Origin: Osmia lignaria lignaria
Lineage: Eukaryota > Arthropoda > Insecta > Hymenoptera > Megachilidae
Direction of reading: 5' to 3'
DNA: 64,000 nt
Assembly (NCBI RefSeq): GCF_051020975.1
Contig: NC_135034.1
Span: forward strand, 9,920,001-9,984,000
Part shown: positions 11,366-26,300 of the stretch, piece after piece
How the letters are laid out: each line of letters begins with the position of its first letter
Position numbering within the stretch: position 1 is the first letter of the stretch
Notes under the pieces: model-generated
What the model was told of the DNA's origin: nothing
Databases searched by the model: none
What the model saw: the letters and a program-made list of their open reading frames with translations, nothing else
Program-made: the position numbers and the translations under genes

Positions 11366-14300
11366 CCCTTGTAAGATCACAAGAATATTCCACGTAGATC
11401 CGATCAAATTTCAATGATATCTGTGAAAGAAACAGAGTTCAGGGCTCTCAAGATTCTTATTTCTTCCTTGCCGGACTACGATAGCCAGCCGAATAGAAGC
11501 TCGAGTGAATTCGCCAATTTAAACATAATGTTCTAAATATAATGGCGTTTGTGGCCAATAACTGGCACACTTGAAACCTACTATTCTCTAATTTATCACT
11601 ATGGTTGGGCAATACGTCTCGGACGTGGCCTAGGAGATAGCCTAAACCTAAGGCAACGTGGAATTACCGCGTTCGCTAACAAGCGTCTATTACAGCTCTA
11701 GCCCTCTTTAATGGTGCATGCTTAATAAAACATAAATTCTGTTATGGCAACGGAGTATGGCTCACGTGGGACGAGGCGAGCCGACAAAAGGAAAGTATTC
11801 GTTCTTTCTTCACCTGATAACACTGTTTCCCTCCAGTACAAACACTCGGGCTAACAATGAAGGTATGCTCGGTTACGTAATCGAACGCGTATATTATTGT
11901 ATTTGTATGGTGTATACCGTGTGTGTACACGTACGTATGCATACGTCGATTGTGCAATGAAATAAGCGGTGTACTTAACAACGCGATGTTTCCCGTAAGA
12001 AACGTAAGGCCAGTGCTAAAAGTTCCTGATTACCGTTATTATTTAAAGAACCCCAAAGAGACGGAGACAACTGAGCATCGGTTGACAAACGTTGACACGT
12101 TATCAACAATTCTGCTTGATTTCGTACACCTTTCGAGCACGCAACTCGACGTGCTGATTTAGCAGCAATTTTGTTTCGTCGTTATGCAAGCAATCGACGT
12201 CGAACGATAGGTGTGAATCGGTATACCGATCGATTACCAAGCGTTTCTTTGTATACAAGCATTTTTCCGCAATAAATTGTTGTAATTGGTAATAATATAT
12301 AATAACATTGAATCGCGGTTTTCCTTATTGCAATGAAACATTTGGAAAGTGGGTCGTTTGGCAAGTTCTACTCGTGTTGCAAAGAATAAAATACAAATTT
12401 TTTTCAATACATCTCCCACCGAAAAGGGTTAAACCTTCCTTTATATCCCGTCTCGCGGAACCGCATACCGTGTGGTGAAAAAATCTGGGACACCTTCTGT
12501 GTAACGGTATTCATTAAACTTATGTATTTAAGTACCTGCAATTATCGATCATAATTTACATCGCGTAAATTTCCTTATATTTTTAATCACGGATTGAAGT
12601 ACCTACTTCTTTTTGATCGCAATTTTCCAGTTCTAAATTACGTCAAGCATAGAAGAGCGAGCGAAAAGTATGCACGGTCGAGGCATAATAACGAAAGACC
12701 TACATAAATCTGGATATACATGTGTAGAAGAGGGGCCGTGCGGTTGCCAAAGAGGGCAAACGAAGAGAAAATCGTGTAGCTTCGCCGCGATACGCATGAA
12801 TTAACAAGGTCCACTTAATTAAGGAGTCGGCTGCGTGCATCGACGGCTGTTACGCACTCTGCCCCTCCTGTCCCGTCCCGTCGTTTAGGCTTTAAAGGCC
12901 TTTAAGGCCTTCAGGCGCCTTCTAATTATTCACTTTCTCCGGCGTCTCGCGGTGAAACGACCGAGATTTACGGGCTCGCATCCTCGCTCGTTGTAATTTC
13001 GTTGATAGTTACCAGCTGAAACGACAATGGCTAGATAACTGGTCGCAAGAGATTCGCACGCGAATCCTCTCGCTTCCGCGTTCATCATCCACCTGGCGCG
13101 TTTCTTTAATACGTCATTCATTAATCTAACTATGCACGAGAAGTGAATGGTACTCGTACGACGATTACCACTAATATTTTTCAAAACCAAGAACCTTCGC
13201 TAGGGAGAAATTTCAAAGAACCGACGAGCATCAGAGTTCCACGAAAACGGTAACACCGTCGATCGGTGACCGGAAGCAACGCATGCCGATTCTTCGGGAA
13301 ATGGAGAAAAACTAGCTGTCATAGAAAATCAAGGGAGAGTCTGTTGATCGAGGTCAAACACGGTCATCCATGAAACCGCTTTCTACTCGCGCGTTTCTCG
13401 GCGTCGCGTCGCGTCGCGTCCTGGCCGCGTCTTCGCCACGCCGTAAGATTCGATAATCGATCGTTCATGCTCGCGTTTCACGCTCCTCCACCTATGGATG
13501 CCAAATGAATTACAAAGCGTATACTAGTAACGATATACACGCTCTGAATCGGCCAACGATATCAATAGTTTCCAATCGGTCGCGGTGAAAATAGAATTCT
13601 CTTTCTTTCGCATAATTAACTGAAAAAATAACAGTGATTTCAATGACCTATTGCATCGCTTTTGGAATGCATCCAAATGAAACTCGTTTCTTTTCTAAAA
13701 GCAGTATAATAAAGTATAAACAAAGCAACTCATTTCTCAATTAATACCAGTGGCTGGGCAAGCATTCGCGATCCGTATAAATCTGAGCGTTCGATCGCGG
13801 CGCGATCGGGCGTCGATCCTCGACGGTGAAAAATTCGTTCGCGAAGCGTTAAGGATCGTACGTCGTTCGCGGGAGAAAGTTTAGAAAGGAACTGTGCCGA
13901 TCGATTCGCGGTCGTAAATATAAAACAACAGCGAAGAAGATGAAGAAGAAGACGAAGAAAGGGGGAAAAAAAGCAGGACGATCGGCTGAGAACTGTTTAC
14001 ACATCTTAGTCACGTTCCTCGCGTAGTTACCGTAAAACGGGAGAAGAACCGATGGAAAGGACGACAGTGACGAGGAGAAATACCGTGTCGATTGAAAGAA
14101 AGGCGCAGCGAGCGAATCGAACGATTCTCCGGTAAAGAGGATAGATAGGAGATCGAGGGAAAGAGAAAAAGAGGTATACATGGACGTTTCAACGGGTCGT
14201 GGCATGCGAGAGATATAGGGTGCACACGCTTATCCTCGCTTTCTCGATAATGAGAAAATTGTGCGGTTCGATCGATCTTGTAACACGATCTCGCGATCAT

Positions 14301-17300
14301 AGAGTGTCGATAACGCGCCACGTAGCCCGAGGTATCGGAACGGAAGTGATCGATGGGACCAAGCTAGCATTTCCGATCTCCACCTCCGATCGCTTCAACA
14401 CGCTTCCGCGGATCTTTCAACCTTTTAAATCGTTCCCTATCGAACCCCGCGTAGACGTATTTTAATTTCAATGAAAATTCAAATTAATTCATTAGCGATT
14501 ATCAAATGATGTACTCTTTCTTACCTTTGTCCGGTTCAGAGGATTCGAGAAGTCCCAACCCGGGGCGACGAACAGGTATCCGCATTTTGAAATCTTCCTC
14601 GTTGCCTGCAACAAAAATATACGTATACTTTAGTTATAAACGTTCAAGGAACAATATTATACGCGTACGCGTTATCAGGGTCATGCGGACTCGTTGCTAA
14701 GTAGTTTCCTTGATTTATTTCTATATAGTCCTTGATTTGTTTTCGTGTTCCACACTATTTGACTCGCGTACGCCTACTACTTTGTACCATGTACGATGTG
14801 AAACTACGCGTAGAAAGTCCTTGTACCCGATGGAAATAATAACGACGTCGGAAGTTCAATGCAACGTGACGAAACGCATAATATACAAGTACACACGTGG
14901 AACAAGCGTGTATCCACCTCGAATTCATACTGATTTCACCGAACGAAACGAACCGCTGAATAATGAGACAAGATCGTTTCATTCGTCGATTTACTGTTCA
15001 AACGATGCTCGCGTTTCTTGAGAATTCTTGCGATATACGATATCTGTTTGCATGCAAAGCTTGCATTGGAGAAAAAAAAAAAAAAGAAGAATACATGCAA
15101 CGAGCCGGAAGTTTACATTTCAGCCGGGTATAACAAGAAGTCGGATTTGTGAAAGTCTTAAATTGAAGAAAGGATTGAACATGAAAAATTGAAGATTCGT
15201 CCGCGCGTTTCTCTCCTCCGAGAGAAAAGAAAAACAAAGCGAGGGTAATTATTAAAAAAGTTTCAGCCGTGTATCGACTCGGCATTCCACAGGGAACATC
15301 GACGGAATATCAACCACGAAAAGCAATCTCCCGTCGTGTCGACGGAACGAGCCTCGACCATCGCAATCGACCGCGTACCACCGGCTAATCAAACTTTCCA
15401 ACAACGCCGCAGCAGGCCGGATCCTCTTCAAACTCTATTATTATGTTTAGAAGAAGATTTAGGGGCTACCGGCGGATAGGAAGTGTTCGAGAGAGCAACA
15501 AGATACAAAGAAACGATGGTTAACAGACAGAGAAAGGGTGAAAGAGAAGTGGTAGCCATTCAGGTGGAAAGGAGAGCCACGTGAACAGGTACAATATATA
15601 TCTGAAGAATTTTAAATTGGTCATTCATCAAGAGCATCGTCTTTCCTTTGCTACTGTCTGTCTTCCATATAGATCGTTACTTTCTTAACCCTCAGACGGC
15701 GGACCATGGAGAGAGCTCCAATTTTAATTTCATCTCGCATCTCGTATTACATTCATTTTTATAATTTTCCTAGTAAACTGTGATAAAATTCGCATAATTA
15801 CACGTGTATACACGTACCCTTGCGCATTAGAAGGATTACGAGATTACGTTCTTCGAAGCTACTATCCCAAGATGGAGTAACCACGAGAAACGTTCAGCCT
15901 GTACGGTTAATGAATGGGTGTCCCACAATACCCCCATGTAATTTGAAAACCCCCAATTTGAATAGAACCCGTTCGGTACAGCTTTAAAAAAACTGCACCG
16001 TTGCCGAGAGAGAAGGGAAGAAAGAATTGAAATGACATACACGTTCTGTTAACGTAGATCAATTCGGAGTTGAAAGTCGCAGAATTTTGCTATAATTAAG
16101 GAAAGTACAATAAGAAGCTCGGGAAGGTAAAATAAAACGTATCCACTAGGAGAAGTTGAAGTTTTTCTCAGCTTAACGAACGCATCAAAGTAAAGGATTT
16201 ACAACGAGATAAATACTTCAAGCTGGCGTCCGAAGCTGGCGGCAATAATTTCATCGGTGGCAGGAAATTCTTCGGGAAACGACGATCTTTTACCGTACGC
16301 TCGACACGGAGCATATTTTTTAAGCCGTTTCCACGAACGTACGCCTTCGACAGATCGTTTCCCTTGGAAATATGTTAATGAACATCGCGCTGACTCTTTC
16401 ACGGCGCATTAATCCAACGGAACGGAAACAGCTTCCGTCGAGGGAACGCGTTCCAAGTTCCAGCCACCGGATTTATAGCGAACCGAAGAAACTCTCCGAA
16501 TATTTGAAAAGAAACCCGGCTTCGATATCGTGTAAAAGAAAACGATCGTACGAAGATATACGCGTTCTCGTCACTTTCGCTCGTTACGAAAGCTGCATCT
16601 GCGGCTTAAGGGAACGAGCTGTGCAGTTTTTCCCTCGTTCGAGACACGAGCAAGTTAAACGGGCCTGAAATTACGCTCCGGGATCGTCTCTGTTCGTTTC
16701 GGGCCAGCGAAAAAATTTCACTTGCCGCGATGTTTGATCGTCCCGAGTTTACGTTAATTAACGCTCAATGAAGAACGTAGCCTTCGTAAAATCTACGACT
16801 TTTACAATTTCATTTACCTTCACCGCTTTTGCTGCTCTTCTCGTTCGAAAAAAAAAATGAGGAAAAATTGCATAGAAGGTTGGCGAAATTTACGAGGGGT
16901 ATTTCATGGTCGAGGCGAGGCGCAACAACAACGAGAGGGGACGGGATAAATGAAATACTTTCCGTGGCAAAGTTTCACCCAGCAAGAAAACGAGGAGAGG
17001 GCCCGGCAAGAAAAGTAATACGTCTTCGTTCAGCTGGCTGACGATCATTTTCCAGTGCGTGGCAATCACGAAACGAGGCGATCATCTGGCCGTGCCGGGC
17101 AAGAACGAGAATTTACTCTGCTTTATGGAGAAATAAAGTCGGTCTACTTGCTGGAACAGGCCCCCGAAGCGCGTCTTTCTTTACAGAAAATTATGCCGTT
17201 CTCCCTTGTACGGGGCTAAACAAAAGATCAAGGATCGAACGGTAAAAACAGCAGCTGCCTAAACATCCTGGCAAAAGGTTGAACGCCATGGAATGCCATT

Positions 17301-20300
17301 CTGCACACCCTTAACTGAATGCTTCTCTACGATCAGCTAATTTACGCGAACCGAGAGAGTCATCCAGCCGAGGGCAATCAAGAGAAAGATAAATGAACGT
17401 TCCTCTGCTTATTGTATTTATTGCCAGAACAATATACGAATCAACGTCCTCCGATAGAATGATAATTATGGAGGAAAAAATATCCGAGCGATGGGACTTG
17501 GAAATTTTATTAAAGTTCCCTCGTTAAAATATAAAATAACGAACGAAAGAGAAGTCCTATCATTAATTCGAATGAGAAAACTTTTACTATAATTATGTCG
17601 GCATTCCATGAACGCAGTGATCCGGATTTTAGAATGATTAAAATCATAAATTGATCAAGAAACGATCCAATAAAATGGAAAATTCTCTTCTCGATAAATC
17701 TATAAAGATAATTCAAAAACTCTCTCTCTATCAAGTGGATTTTTTTTTTTCAGTGACTCGAATCGATAGCAATCGAATATACGCTCTGTTTAACCGCTTT
17801 CCGTCCGGGCTCCGCTGATTTCCTGTCGCCGCGCTGCTCGCGCATCCACAATTGACTTCCGGTCTGCCCACTGTCCTGCCGGACAAAAGCGCGCGGTTGG
17901 AAAAGCATCAGGTGAACGCAGCTCGCCATTGTTGCGTTCCAGATGAACGCGACGTCGTGTCATAGAAATCCGATTCTATGCACGGTGATTTGGAAAGAGA
18001 AATTCGGGATCGTTTCGAAGTGAACGAAAGATCCGATGGAAATAATATAAATCAATATATTCAGGTCTGATTGGACGGTTTTCGAGATCTAATGACCCGG
18101 TTATCGGTTGTGTAAAACGTAGCACAGATATCGAGTTTACGATCCATAACGATAAATCTAGAAACGTGAATCGACCATTTTGTTTATGAAATACAAGCGA
18201 TTGAAAAAAGAATAATTCAACGAAACAATAGGAACCCAGCCACCGAAACGAACGATGACTGACATTAATCAACATCGTAATTCCGATCGATCTTCTCATA
18301 AATCATATCAGTTAGATCGGATGGGAATCTTTTCGCAAGCTACAGGATCCATGGATTGTTCGAGGTTCGACGATCGATCAGCTAAAACCGAGGTCGAATC
18401 GGGCGGTTTCTGTCGTTGGCACGTGATTGCACAATCAGAGACACAGTGATCCGGGCAATCGGGAATAATTGGACAACAGGTTGATCGCCGGAGGGGTCTC
18501 AGCTTCCTCGCGGTCGTCCTTGACACGGTTCGACCGAGTCCTTGCCAGTCCTTAAGCTGTTAAGGAGAGCCAGATGCAGGCCCACACGCCTCTAATCTAT
18601 CGGCTCTACTAATAAGGTCGATTCAGAGGTGGAGGTACGTTGGTTGTTGCTCGACGTAGGTGCAGCTGAAATGCCGATTGCTAACACGTCGTAACGAGAC
18701 TCGGACAAGCGAGGCTACTTACTCTTTATTAAGGCAATTAAAGATCTGCCTCGTTCGCCACCTCGTTAACCAATCAGAGCGTGTCGTGGGCGATGCCCAG
18801 GCCAATAAGAAAGTCCCGTTGCACGCGTTAACGCATACCTGGGGCACGTTTATAATGTATACGAGCCACGTAACGATCGTGTGCACGGAATACAGGAAGC
18901 CAGCAACGATTGCCGTTCGTTTCGATTGAATAACGAGCAACCCCTTATCTGTATTAGACGATGCATTCAGTCTAACAAGCAAACGTCTCTAAATCTAATC
19001 GAATGAAAAAGACCCGGTTGAATTTAACGAATGAATCGCGCAATGTCAGAGAACGTTCTACGATTTCTATCCCCAACGTAGCAAGACCCTGCTTTCCAAC
19101 TGGTGTCTGCGGTGCGATCGACGATTTGTCCGGGCAACGGCGCGCGGATTTCTACGGCAACTGTACACCGCAGCCACGTCCAAGCTGTCCTCTCGATGGT
19201 CAGCATGGTCCGGTTGGTCGAGAGACACCAAGAGAGTGGCCGACTCGCGTGTATCACACCAGCAATCCCACGCGTCTCGTCCTCTGCGTATCCCACATCC
19301 GGTGTCCACCCCGAGCCCCCATCCGTTGGAAACCTGTCCCCACCTAGCCACCGAGACGTTATCGTGCCGAGAAATCGATCGACGAAAGGATTAAAGACGA
19401 CCGGCCAACGAGTGTGTACTTCTTTGGTAAATGGAAAACATCCACCACCAGGCGTGATATTTTTCTATCGATGAATTATACGTTCCCCCGAGGCAGCCTT
19501 TCGATCTGGCAAAAATTGATGTCTTAATCTGGCGTTTGATCAAAGTCAGAATAAATTTTGATTAATCGAACGAAGGCCAGGCTGATCAATAAAGCTCGAG
19601 GAATTATTACCTTGATAATTTCTCAATTATCCTCGGAGGATAGACGTGTCTTCAGTTTATTTGCATTTAGAAGTTGATCATTTTCTGACAAATATGGAAT
19701 GACCCTGGATTTTTAATGCAGTAGGAATGATACTGATTCCATATGCAAAGCAGGATTTATTTTTGTGAAAAATGACTCTGAATTATTTGCTAAATGCATG
19801 TATATTTCATTATGTCTCAACTGACCTCACTATAAAATAGTATTTCTGCTTCTACTTATTAGGTAACGAGAGGTACAATAAGGTACTAGCTTTAGAATAC
19901 TAATAACAAGTGGCGTTTCGCATGTCTTATCTCGCTGAACAATCATCGTGACCACTTGAAAAAAAAAAAAAATTGAATTGCCATTGAAACAACAGATAAC
20001 AAAGCCAACGTTGATAAAAGGCTAAGAAGAGACCAAATGAAACAGCAAAGTCTCGTCGCGAGAGCGAGTTTCACCCAATTCGAGAGCAGTTTTTTTTTTC
20101 CCCCTTTCCGGAGAGACGTTCACTCGTCTCTTTCCCACGACACGGCCCGTATTGCTTCGTTTCCACGCGAACTGCAATTAACGAAGCGTTCGTAACGCGA
20201 GTCCTACAATTAAGTGGTCGTTAAACCTCCGCCCGGGAAAAGTGAACTTGCTCGTCTTCTCTAAACGCCTCCCACCACCAGATTCTGTGAATCGTGCGAG

Positions 20301-23300
20301 CATGAAAAAAAGGCGACGGCAGGAAGGAAAAATCGTTCGAGTCGCGTGGAACAACGAAACGATCCCGGCCTTTAACGACCGTTCACCTGCAACGCGTACA
20401 AAGGAGCGCAAAAATCGCCGGGACCACCTTGCGTGTTTCATATTTAAACGGTTACCCGGAATGGATCGAAACTGGTCTGAGGAAAGTGAAATCGGGGCTA
20501 ATCGATCCTTAAACATCCACGTCGTTTTACCAATTTTTTTGTTCGATGAAAATCAACCTGGTTGGTCATTGGTTCACCGGCTCGTTTCTATAGCTTTTTA
20601 ATCGTCTACTTAATTAATCTCATTTCTCACACAATAATTCTCACACAAATTTCAATTACAAGATTTATAAATAAATAAAATTTTCAAATGATATTTCAGC
20701 TTGGAAATTGAAGGTTTTTTACTTGGTTCTGTTAAGTACCCCATTGACGAGTACAATTACAGCCCCCCCGGGTGCAAGATTATCCCCCTCCTATAAAAAC
20801 ATAAACTAAATCACACTCATCAGGCGAAGTCCTAAAAAAAAGAACACGGATCGATTGTCCCTCATCGAAACAGAGAAATCAGAGAGGTCGAGAATCGTCG
20901 AGCGTAGAATCGTAACGTATCATTATCATCGTAAAGCATTCGTACGATTTACCGTCATCGATCATGGCCGGGACGCGCAAGAAATCGAAAAGCAGCGGCG
21001 TACGTACCGAGAGAATCATTACGTTACGCAAGATTAACCCACCTCCCTTGTCTTCCTCTTTCCCTCTTTACCAAGCCCGGACTCCCTGTTCCCGTGTTAC
21101 GTCGATTACCGGCTCGCGTGTTTTGCAACAACAATACAGCTGTGCATACAAGTGCATACAACTAACCCGACTGGTTAGCCGGGCTTCGAAAGAATTGCCC
21201 AAGAGAAGCGTTGGAGGTCGAAGACGTGGGATCGGACAGCATACGCTTGTCTTTCGACCGCGAGAAAAACGGAGAACCGAGAAAAAGATGAATATAAACG
21301 TGTACAGGTTGACCCATGCAATTGGGCCAAGCTATAATTTCTCGGGTAGGTTAGAAAAAAAAGAAAGAAATTTCATTAGAAATAATTCAACTGTATCGAA
21401 TGTGATACGAAAAGTGGAGAAGTTTCAAAGATCCTCAATATTCTAAAGCTTACAATGGAGATACAGGTTGACCCAGTCACCTGCAACATCCTGTATGCAC
21501 ACACAGAGGGGCTGACACATGTGTACAGAATAATTATCCAGACTGACGTGGAACATTGTTACCACGCAAATCGCTAACGAGCTACTGCAAGAGGTGAGAA
21601 TATGTAATGCATCCTGCGCCATTCGTCGGGATAAAAATAACGAGGAATTTGGAGGAAGGGTGAAAAAAAAAAAAGGGAGGAACATCGATCGTGAATGAAG
21701 CTGGGTACCACCGGTGTCTACTCGGCTCATTATGTAAAACGCTTGCAGCTGTGTCGGTTATTGACATTTCACGGATATTACGGAACCCCGGCGTCGCGAC
21801 GTTAACCATGGAACGGAGATTCCTCCGTTCAATTAGACAGAGCTTTCTCTTCAGCTTTGGAATCCTAGGATCTATTCCCATTGGAAATGGAAATGTGTGT
21901 CTCGTGAGGATAAACTCGATTAGAGTAGGAAAAAGATGGAGCTGTAAAATGAGCATGGTTGGAACGGTGTCAAGGTCTTCACGATCGTCGATAGGACGTT
22001 ATCGAGCTGGATCGTGGAACGGGCGGTCGGTTTCTTGACCTGACCCACAGTTGAACTGACCTCGAACGATGGCTGTCTGAGAGACAGAGAGAAGCAGAGA
22101 TACCGAAAGCGGACGTGGCTTAAGGTGAGGTGAATAAGGTGGAAAACGTGGGTGGATGTAAACGTAGGTGGATATAAGGTAGACCGATGTCGTGATGCGC
22201 ACTTGTCGAGAATGACTGGCCGAGCCTGCCGCTCGTGGTTGCCTCGAGCTATCGCCGCTTGTAACGTGCAACTGTAAGCATTCTCCTCGTGTGTACCGCG
22301 AATGCCATTTACCCTACTCTCCGTTTCCTTCTTTCCCTTGGTCAACCTTTCGTTTCTAATCATTTCCGAGAAAAATCATGCTTTACCTTTATACTCATCA
22401 GCGTTGAAACGGTTATAGAAAACTGACCATCCAAAAATATCAGGTGCAATAAAACACTTTGGTTTTTCCGAATCGTTTTATTGCCGATCACGTTTTGCGC
22501 AAGATAGACTTTTCTATTTTCATAGGTACAAGTATTAGCGACCTTTTAATCTTTCAGTCAATTCGATACGAGAATCGGTTTAGGTAGCCCAGTACGTCCT
22601 GGTTTTCCACATTTCAAAACTTATTTTTCACTAAAAGACTATCTTAGTAACCTACTTCCCGCGTATCTTCAACAATCAGTCCTTGGATTCAATGGAAATT
22701 GCCTCATCGCCGAATCACTCTGTTTTAAAATGATAATGGATAACACTCTGGACCCCCGACCTATAGATTTTCTTTTCAAACAAATTTTTCTTTTATCTCT
22801 GCTGGTGAGCGCGTTAGATAAGAGGAATAGTTTCTACGAATATTCTTGAAACTGATGGTGGAGGGAAGCTTTGTTTTCTATTGCCATGGTAGAACAACAT
22901 GAAAACGTGCTTGGACTACGATTTCGATGGGAAACGAGAAAAATCGGGAGTAGTCTGACACGAGAGAGTGGTTCGTTTCTTTTGCTTTCGTTCGACGAAC
23001 CTCGAATAGCAATGTTCCCGCGTTGCGATCGGGTGAAAACAAAACTCTTGCCGCTTTCTTTGACTCTCAGCCAAGTAACTCTGATTTCACGGTCGCTCGG
23101 TTCGAAGAATTCTAACAACAATACTAAGAATCCATCGTGTTGATCGACGCAGCGGAGGCAGTTTGCGCTTCAATTTCAGCCAAAGTTCCACGCGAGCTAG
23201 GCGCTGAACTATGATAGTCGTAATTGCGAAAGAGATCATAAGAGCAAGGGTTAAACCGGAAACCTGGAAGACTGGCTCGCGGCGAAATTTCGCGATCGCT

Positions 23301-26300
23301 GTTCTCTGAAATCCTGGTGAAAGTTCCTCTTTCGTGGAATCGTTGCGAGAACGATTGCCCTCTCTTTCTGTTCGATAGAATTCTGCACTCGGTACAGAAG
23401 ATATTAAACTGTTAAAGGAAACCAACGATCGCCTTGCAGAGGGAAAACGAGCCCTACGAGGTCTAAAAGGGAGGTAATATCCCTGCGTCGAGTCTCGCTA
23501 ACGAATTCAACTGTCGCGAGTTAAGGTGAACGTGCATGTAACGCTTGTAACGGTACCGCTGGTTCACGCTTATATCGTCCAGGACTATTGCAGCTACCGG
23601 TTCGATTGTTTCCCTATCGATTTCCATTTCTCTCTTATGCTGACCCTTTACGCCTAATGACAATGAAACAACGTATCGGAGCCGAGCGCGTGTGTACACA
23701 GACGGAAATTATATTGCGACATTTTAGGGCTCGTTACACGCCGTGGCCGATCGCGTGTACCGCGCGAAACAATAACGAACAGGAAAAACGAACGTCCACC
23801 ACGAGACCTTTGCAGATAGAATACGGATACGGTTTATCCGTTCCTCTACACATTACGCCTCGCTAGAATCGTGGACACGCTTTATTGGAACAGCCCGTTT
23901 AACGGGTTGAAAGTGGCCGCGGCGTCGGTCGCATTATCGGCCGATTCAACCAACTGGCGGCCAGGAAGTCGGCCGGACGAAAGCGATATACCGGAGATCG
24001 AAAGAAAGTGTACACGCACGCGTGTTACCGGTATACACCTTTTGACAATTAACGTGTAGGAAGAGAAAAAGGCGTTTCATCCCTGCTCCAAACGCCTATA
24101 ACTCCACTTTCGGAACTGAGAAATGAGAATCGTCATAAATTTGACGCAGTTGTTAGAAATGGAAATTAGCACACGTACCGACGCATTCCAGGTGACGTGG
24201 AAACGTGACAGAACACAATGGGGACGGGTTGGTACCGTTACTCGAAATTAATATCGAACGAGCGAAGATCGACGCTTAGCTGCGCGCATAAAGTCACGTT
24301 TGCGCCACGTGGGCGTTTGAAACGAGCCGGAAAGGGCAGGCGTCGTCTCGGACACGCGAGACAGAAATAGTAATTAGGCAGGTCAAATTAGGTTAACCTT
24401 GAAAGGAAACGCCGCGCGAGATGCGTTTCAACGCCAAAAATGGTCTCGAAAGTGGCTTCGATTCGCTGTAAACGGACGTTGACCCGCATCGGTGCACAAT
24501 TTTCATTCTTTCCGCGGCGAAATCAGGATCGAAGGGTGCCACGATCTTCGCTTCTGGGCAAAAAAATAGATCGCCAGATCAATCGTCGGTTTTTTGTTAC
24601 CCGAGGCGTTGACTCGTGTAATCATCGTTATTAACCACTCAAGGATCAAATTTCTAAGCAGCCTGCCTTACAAAAAGAAAGAAACCTGGTACAACTTACG
24701 AGCCTCGGGTTTTAGTATAATACCAAGCCGAATGGTATTCAATACCCAAAATAGTGTTAGATCAGAGCTTAAGTTCAGTGACTTTGAACGCTTCACCAGT
24801 TAGATACATCAATTAGCCGAACGCCTGTTAGGAATTCGAGCTTTTTATTTTTCATTAGTGTGCGCAGGATTATATCCAAGTTACGACACGCTACGTTACT
24901 TTTTATTAGATACCGAGACGATCTTTTTTGCGGGGATTATGATACGAGTAATGGGAAACGTTCCTTTGAATGGCACTTACGAGAACGTAGAAAAAAGAAA
25001 ATAAACTGTTACGATCTTATTAAAGACTGCGAAGGACCTTTACGTGTTCAATGTTCGAAACACCACCATATAAAATGAGCCCATTGTAAAAGTGAACGTC
25101 GTTGGATGCAAAAACGTGACAGGTTGATTACCAGGAATAAAACTTGACTATCTATGTTACAACAGCCGTGGAAAAGGGGGGACACTTTTCAACTAAAAAT
25201 TTCTCGGCTAATTCGCAGCAAGAAGAACTATGAAACGGAGTGGAAAATGAACGGGTTGCTAGGAATAGAATCGTTTAAACTTTGATTCCACGGCTAGTTA
25301 AGAATGTCGCGAGGGGTCGTGACGGTTCACCGAGTCAATGAATCGGGTCGAATTCAATTTTGTCACGCGGTCGATCTTCTGAGAATGAAAACTGGCGCCG
25401 AGATATCGGTATCGATTCTAATCCGGCATCATAGACAAAGTCTGGCTGTACGAAGGGCGTCGACCGCCAATTTCTCACGGCAGTTTCTCGAATTTCAATT
25501 TCAGTATCGAAAGAGTTGGGCAACGTTGGCCTCCCATTGAATCTCTGGTTGTTTCTACACGCGTTCGGGGCCTTTCACTCGAAAGACGCGGACCTCGAAA
25601 CAGGCTGCACGGATTCCTGTCTAATACGGTATCCCGATTTCGTCAGAGTGCCGATCGCTCGGGATGCCGGTCGGCTAAGCCAGCCACGATGGAAATCAAT
25701 GGCTCCGAGGTGGAAAGAAGGGAAAAAAAAAAAAAAATCTCATCGTTCACTTGTGAGAAATGCCTGACTCGAGGAAACGAGATCCCGGGATAATTGACGC
25801 GTTTCAATGCGCAGGCAGAAAATTCGCCGGTTAAGTTGGCACGGGGATCGATAACATCGCCGTGTACCACGAAATTTCGAAAGCGGCTACCATTTCTGTT
25901 CGATTGAATCTCCTTTGAACTATGTCTCGCGCGTGCGATCAGCGTAACATCGTTATTCTCACAGAAACGTTTAAATGATCGGTGAAGTTATTCTAAATGA
26001 TTAATTAACTAATTTGGAAGCTTAAAAAAGAGAGACTACTAATTTTGGAGAGAGTGTGCGACTTCCAGTATAATGGCAATGTAAAAATTGTGATCGATGT
26101 GGGTCATTTTGATCCGAGCTTCCTCGAGGACTTATTAAAGTCCTGGCGAATCGAACGATCGATCGACTCCTAATAGGGTTGCAGGGCTGCAGGTGTTTTC
26201 GAGCAGTGTTCGTTGCTCGTTAAGGGGAAGGGGGGGGAGTATCGCGTAGACGGGTCTCGGGTCGTGGGTCGTGACCCTCGAGGCCGAGCCTCTTTTACGA

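Noticed and set aside
12468..12500. Possible mariner-type end (GGGACACC next to GTGTAACGG)
   Set aside because: Only a short resemblance is seen; there is no partner inverted repeat and no transposase remnant.
19003..19474. Several overlapping open frames on both strands near 19.0-19.5 kb
   Set aside because: All frames look alike in composition, which reflects a low density of stop codons and not protein constraint.
20964..21446. 160-codon open frame, plus strand
   Set aside because: The product is basic and without domains. It contains no splice signals that would join it to a gene.
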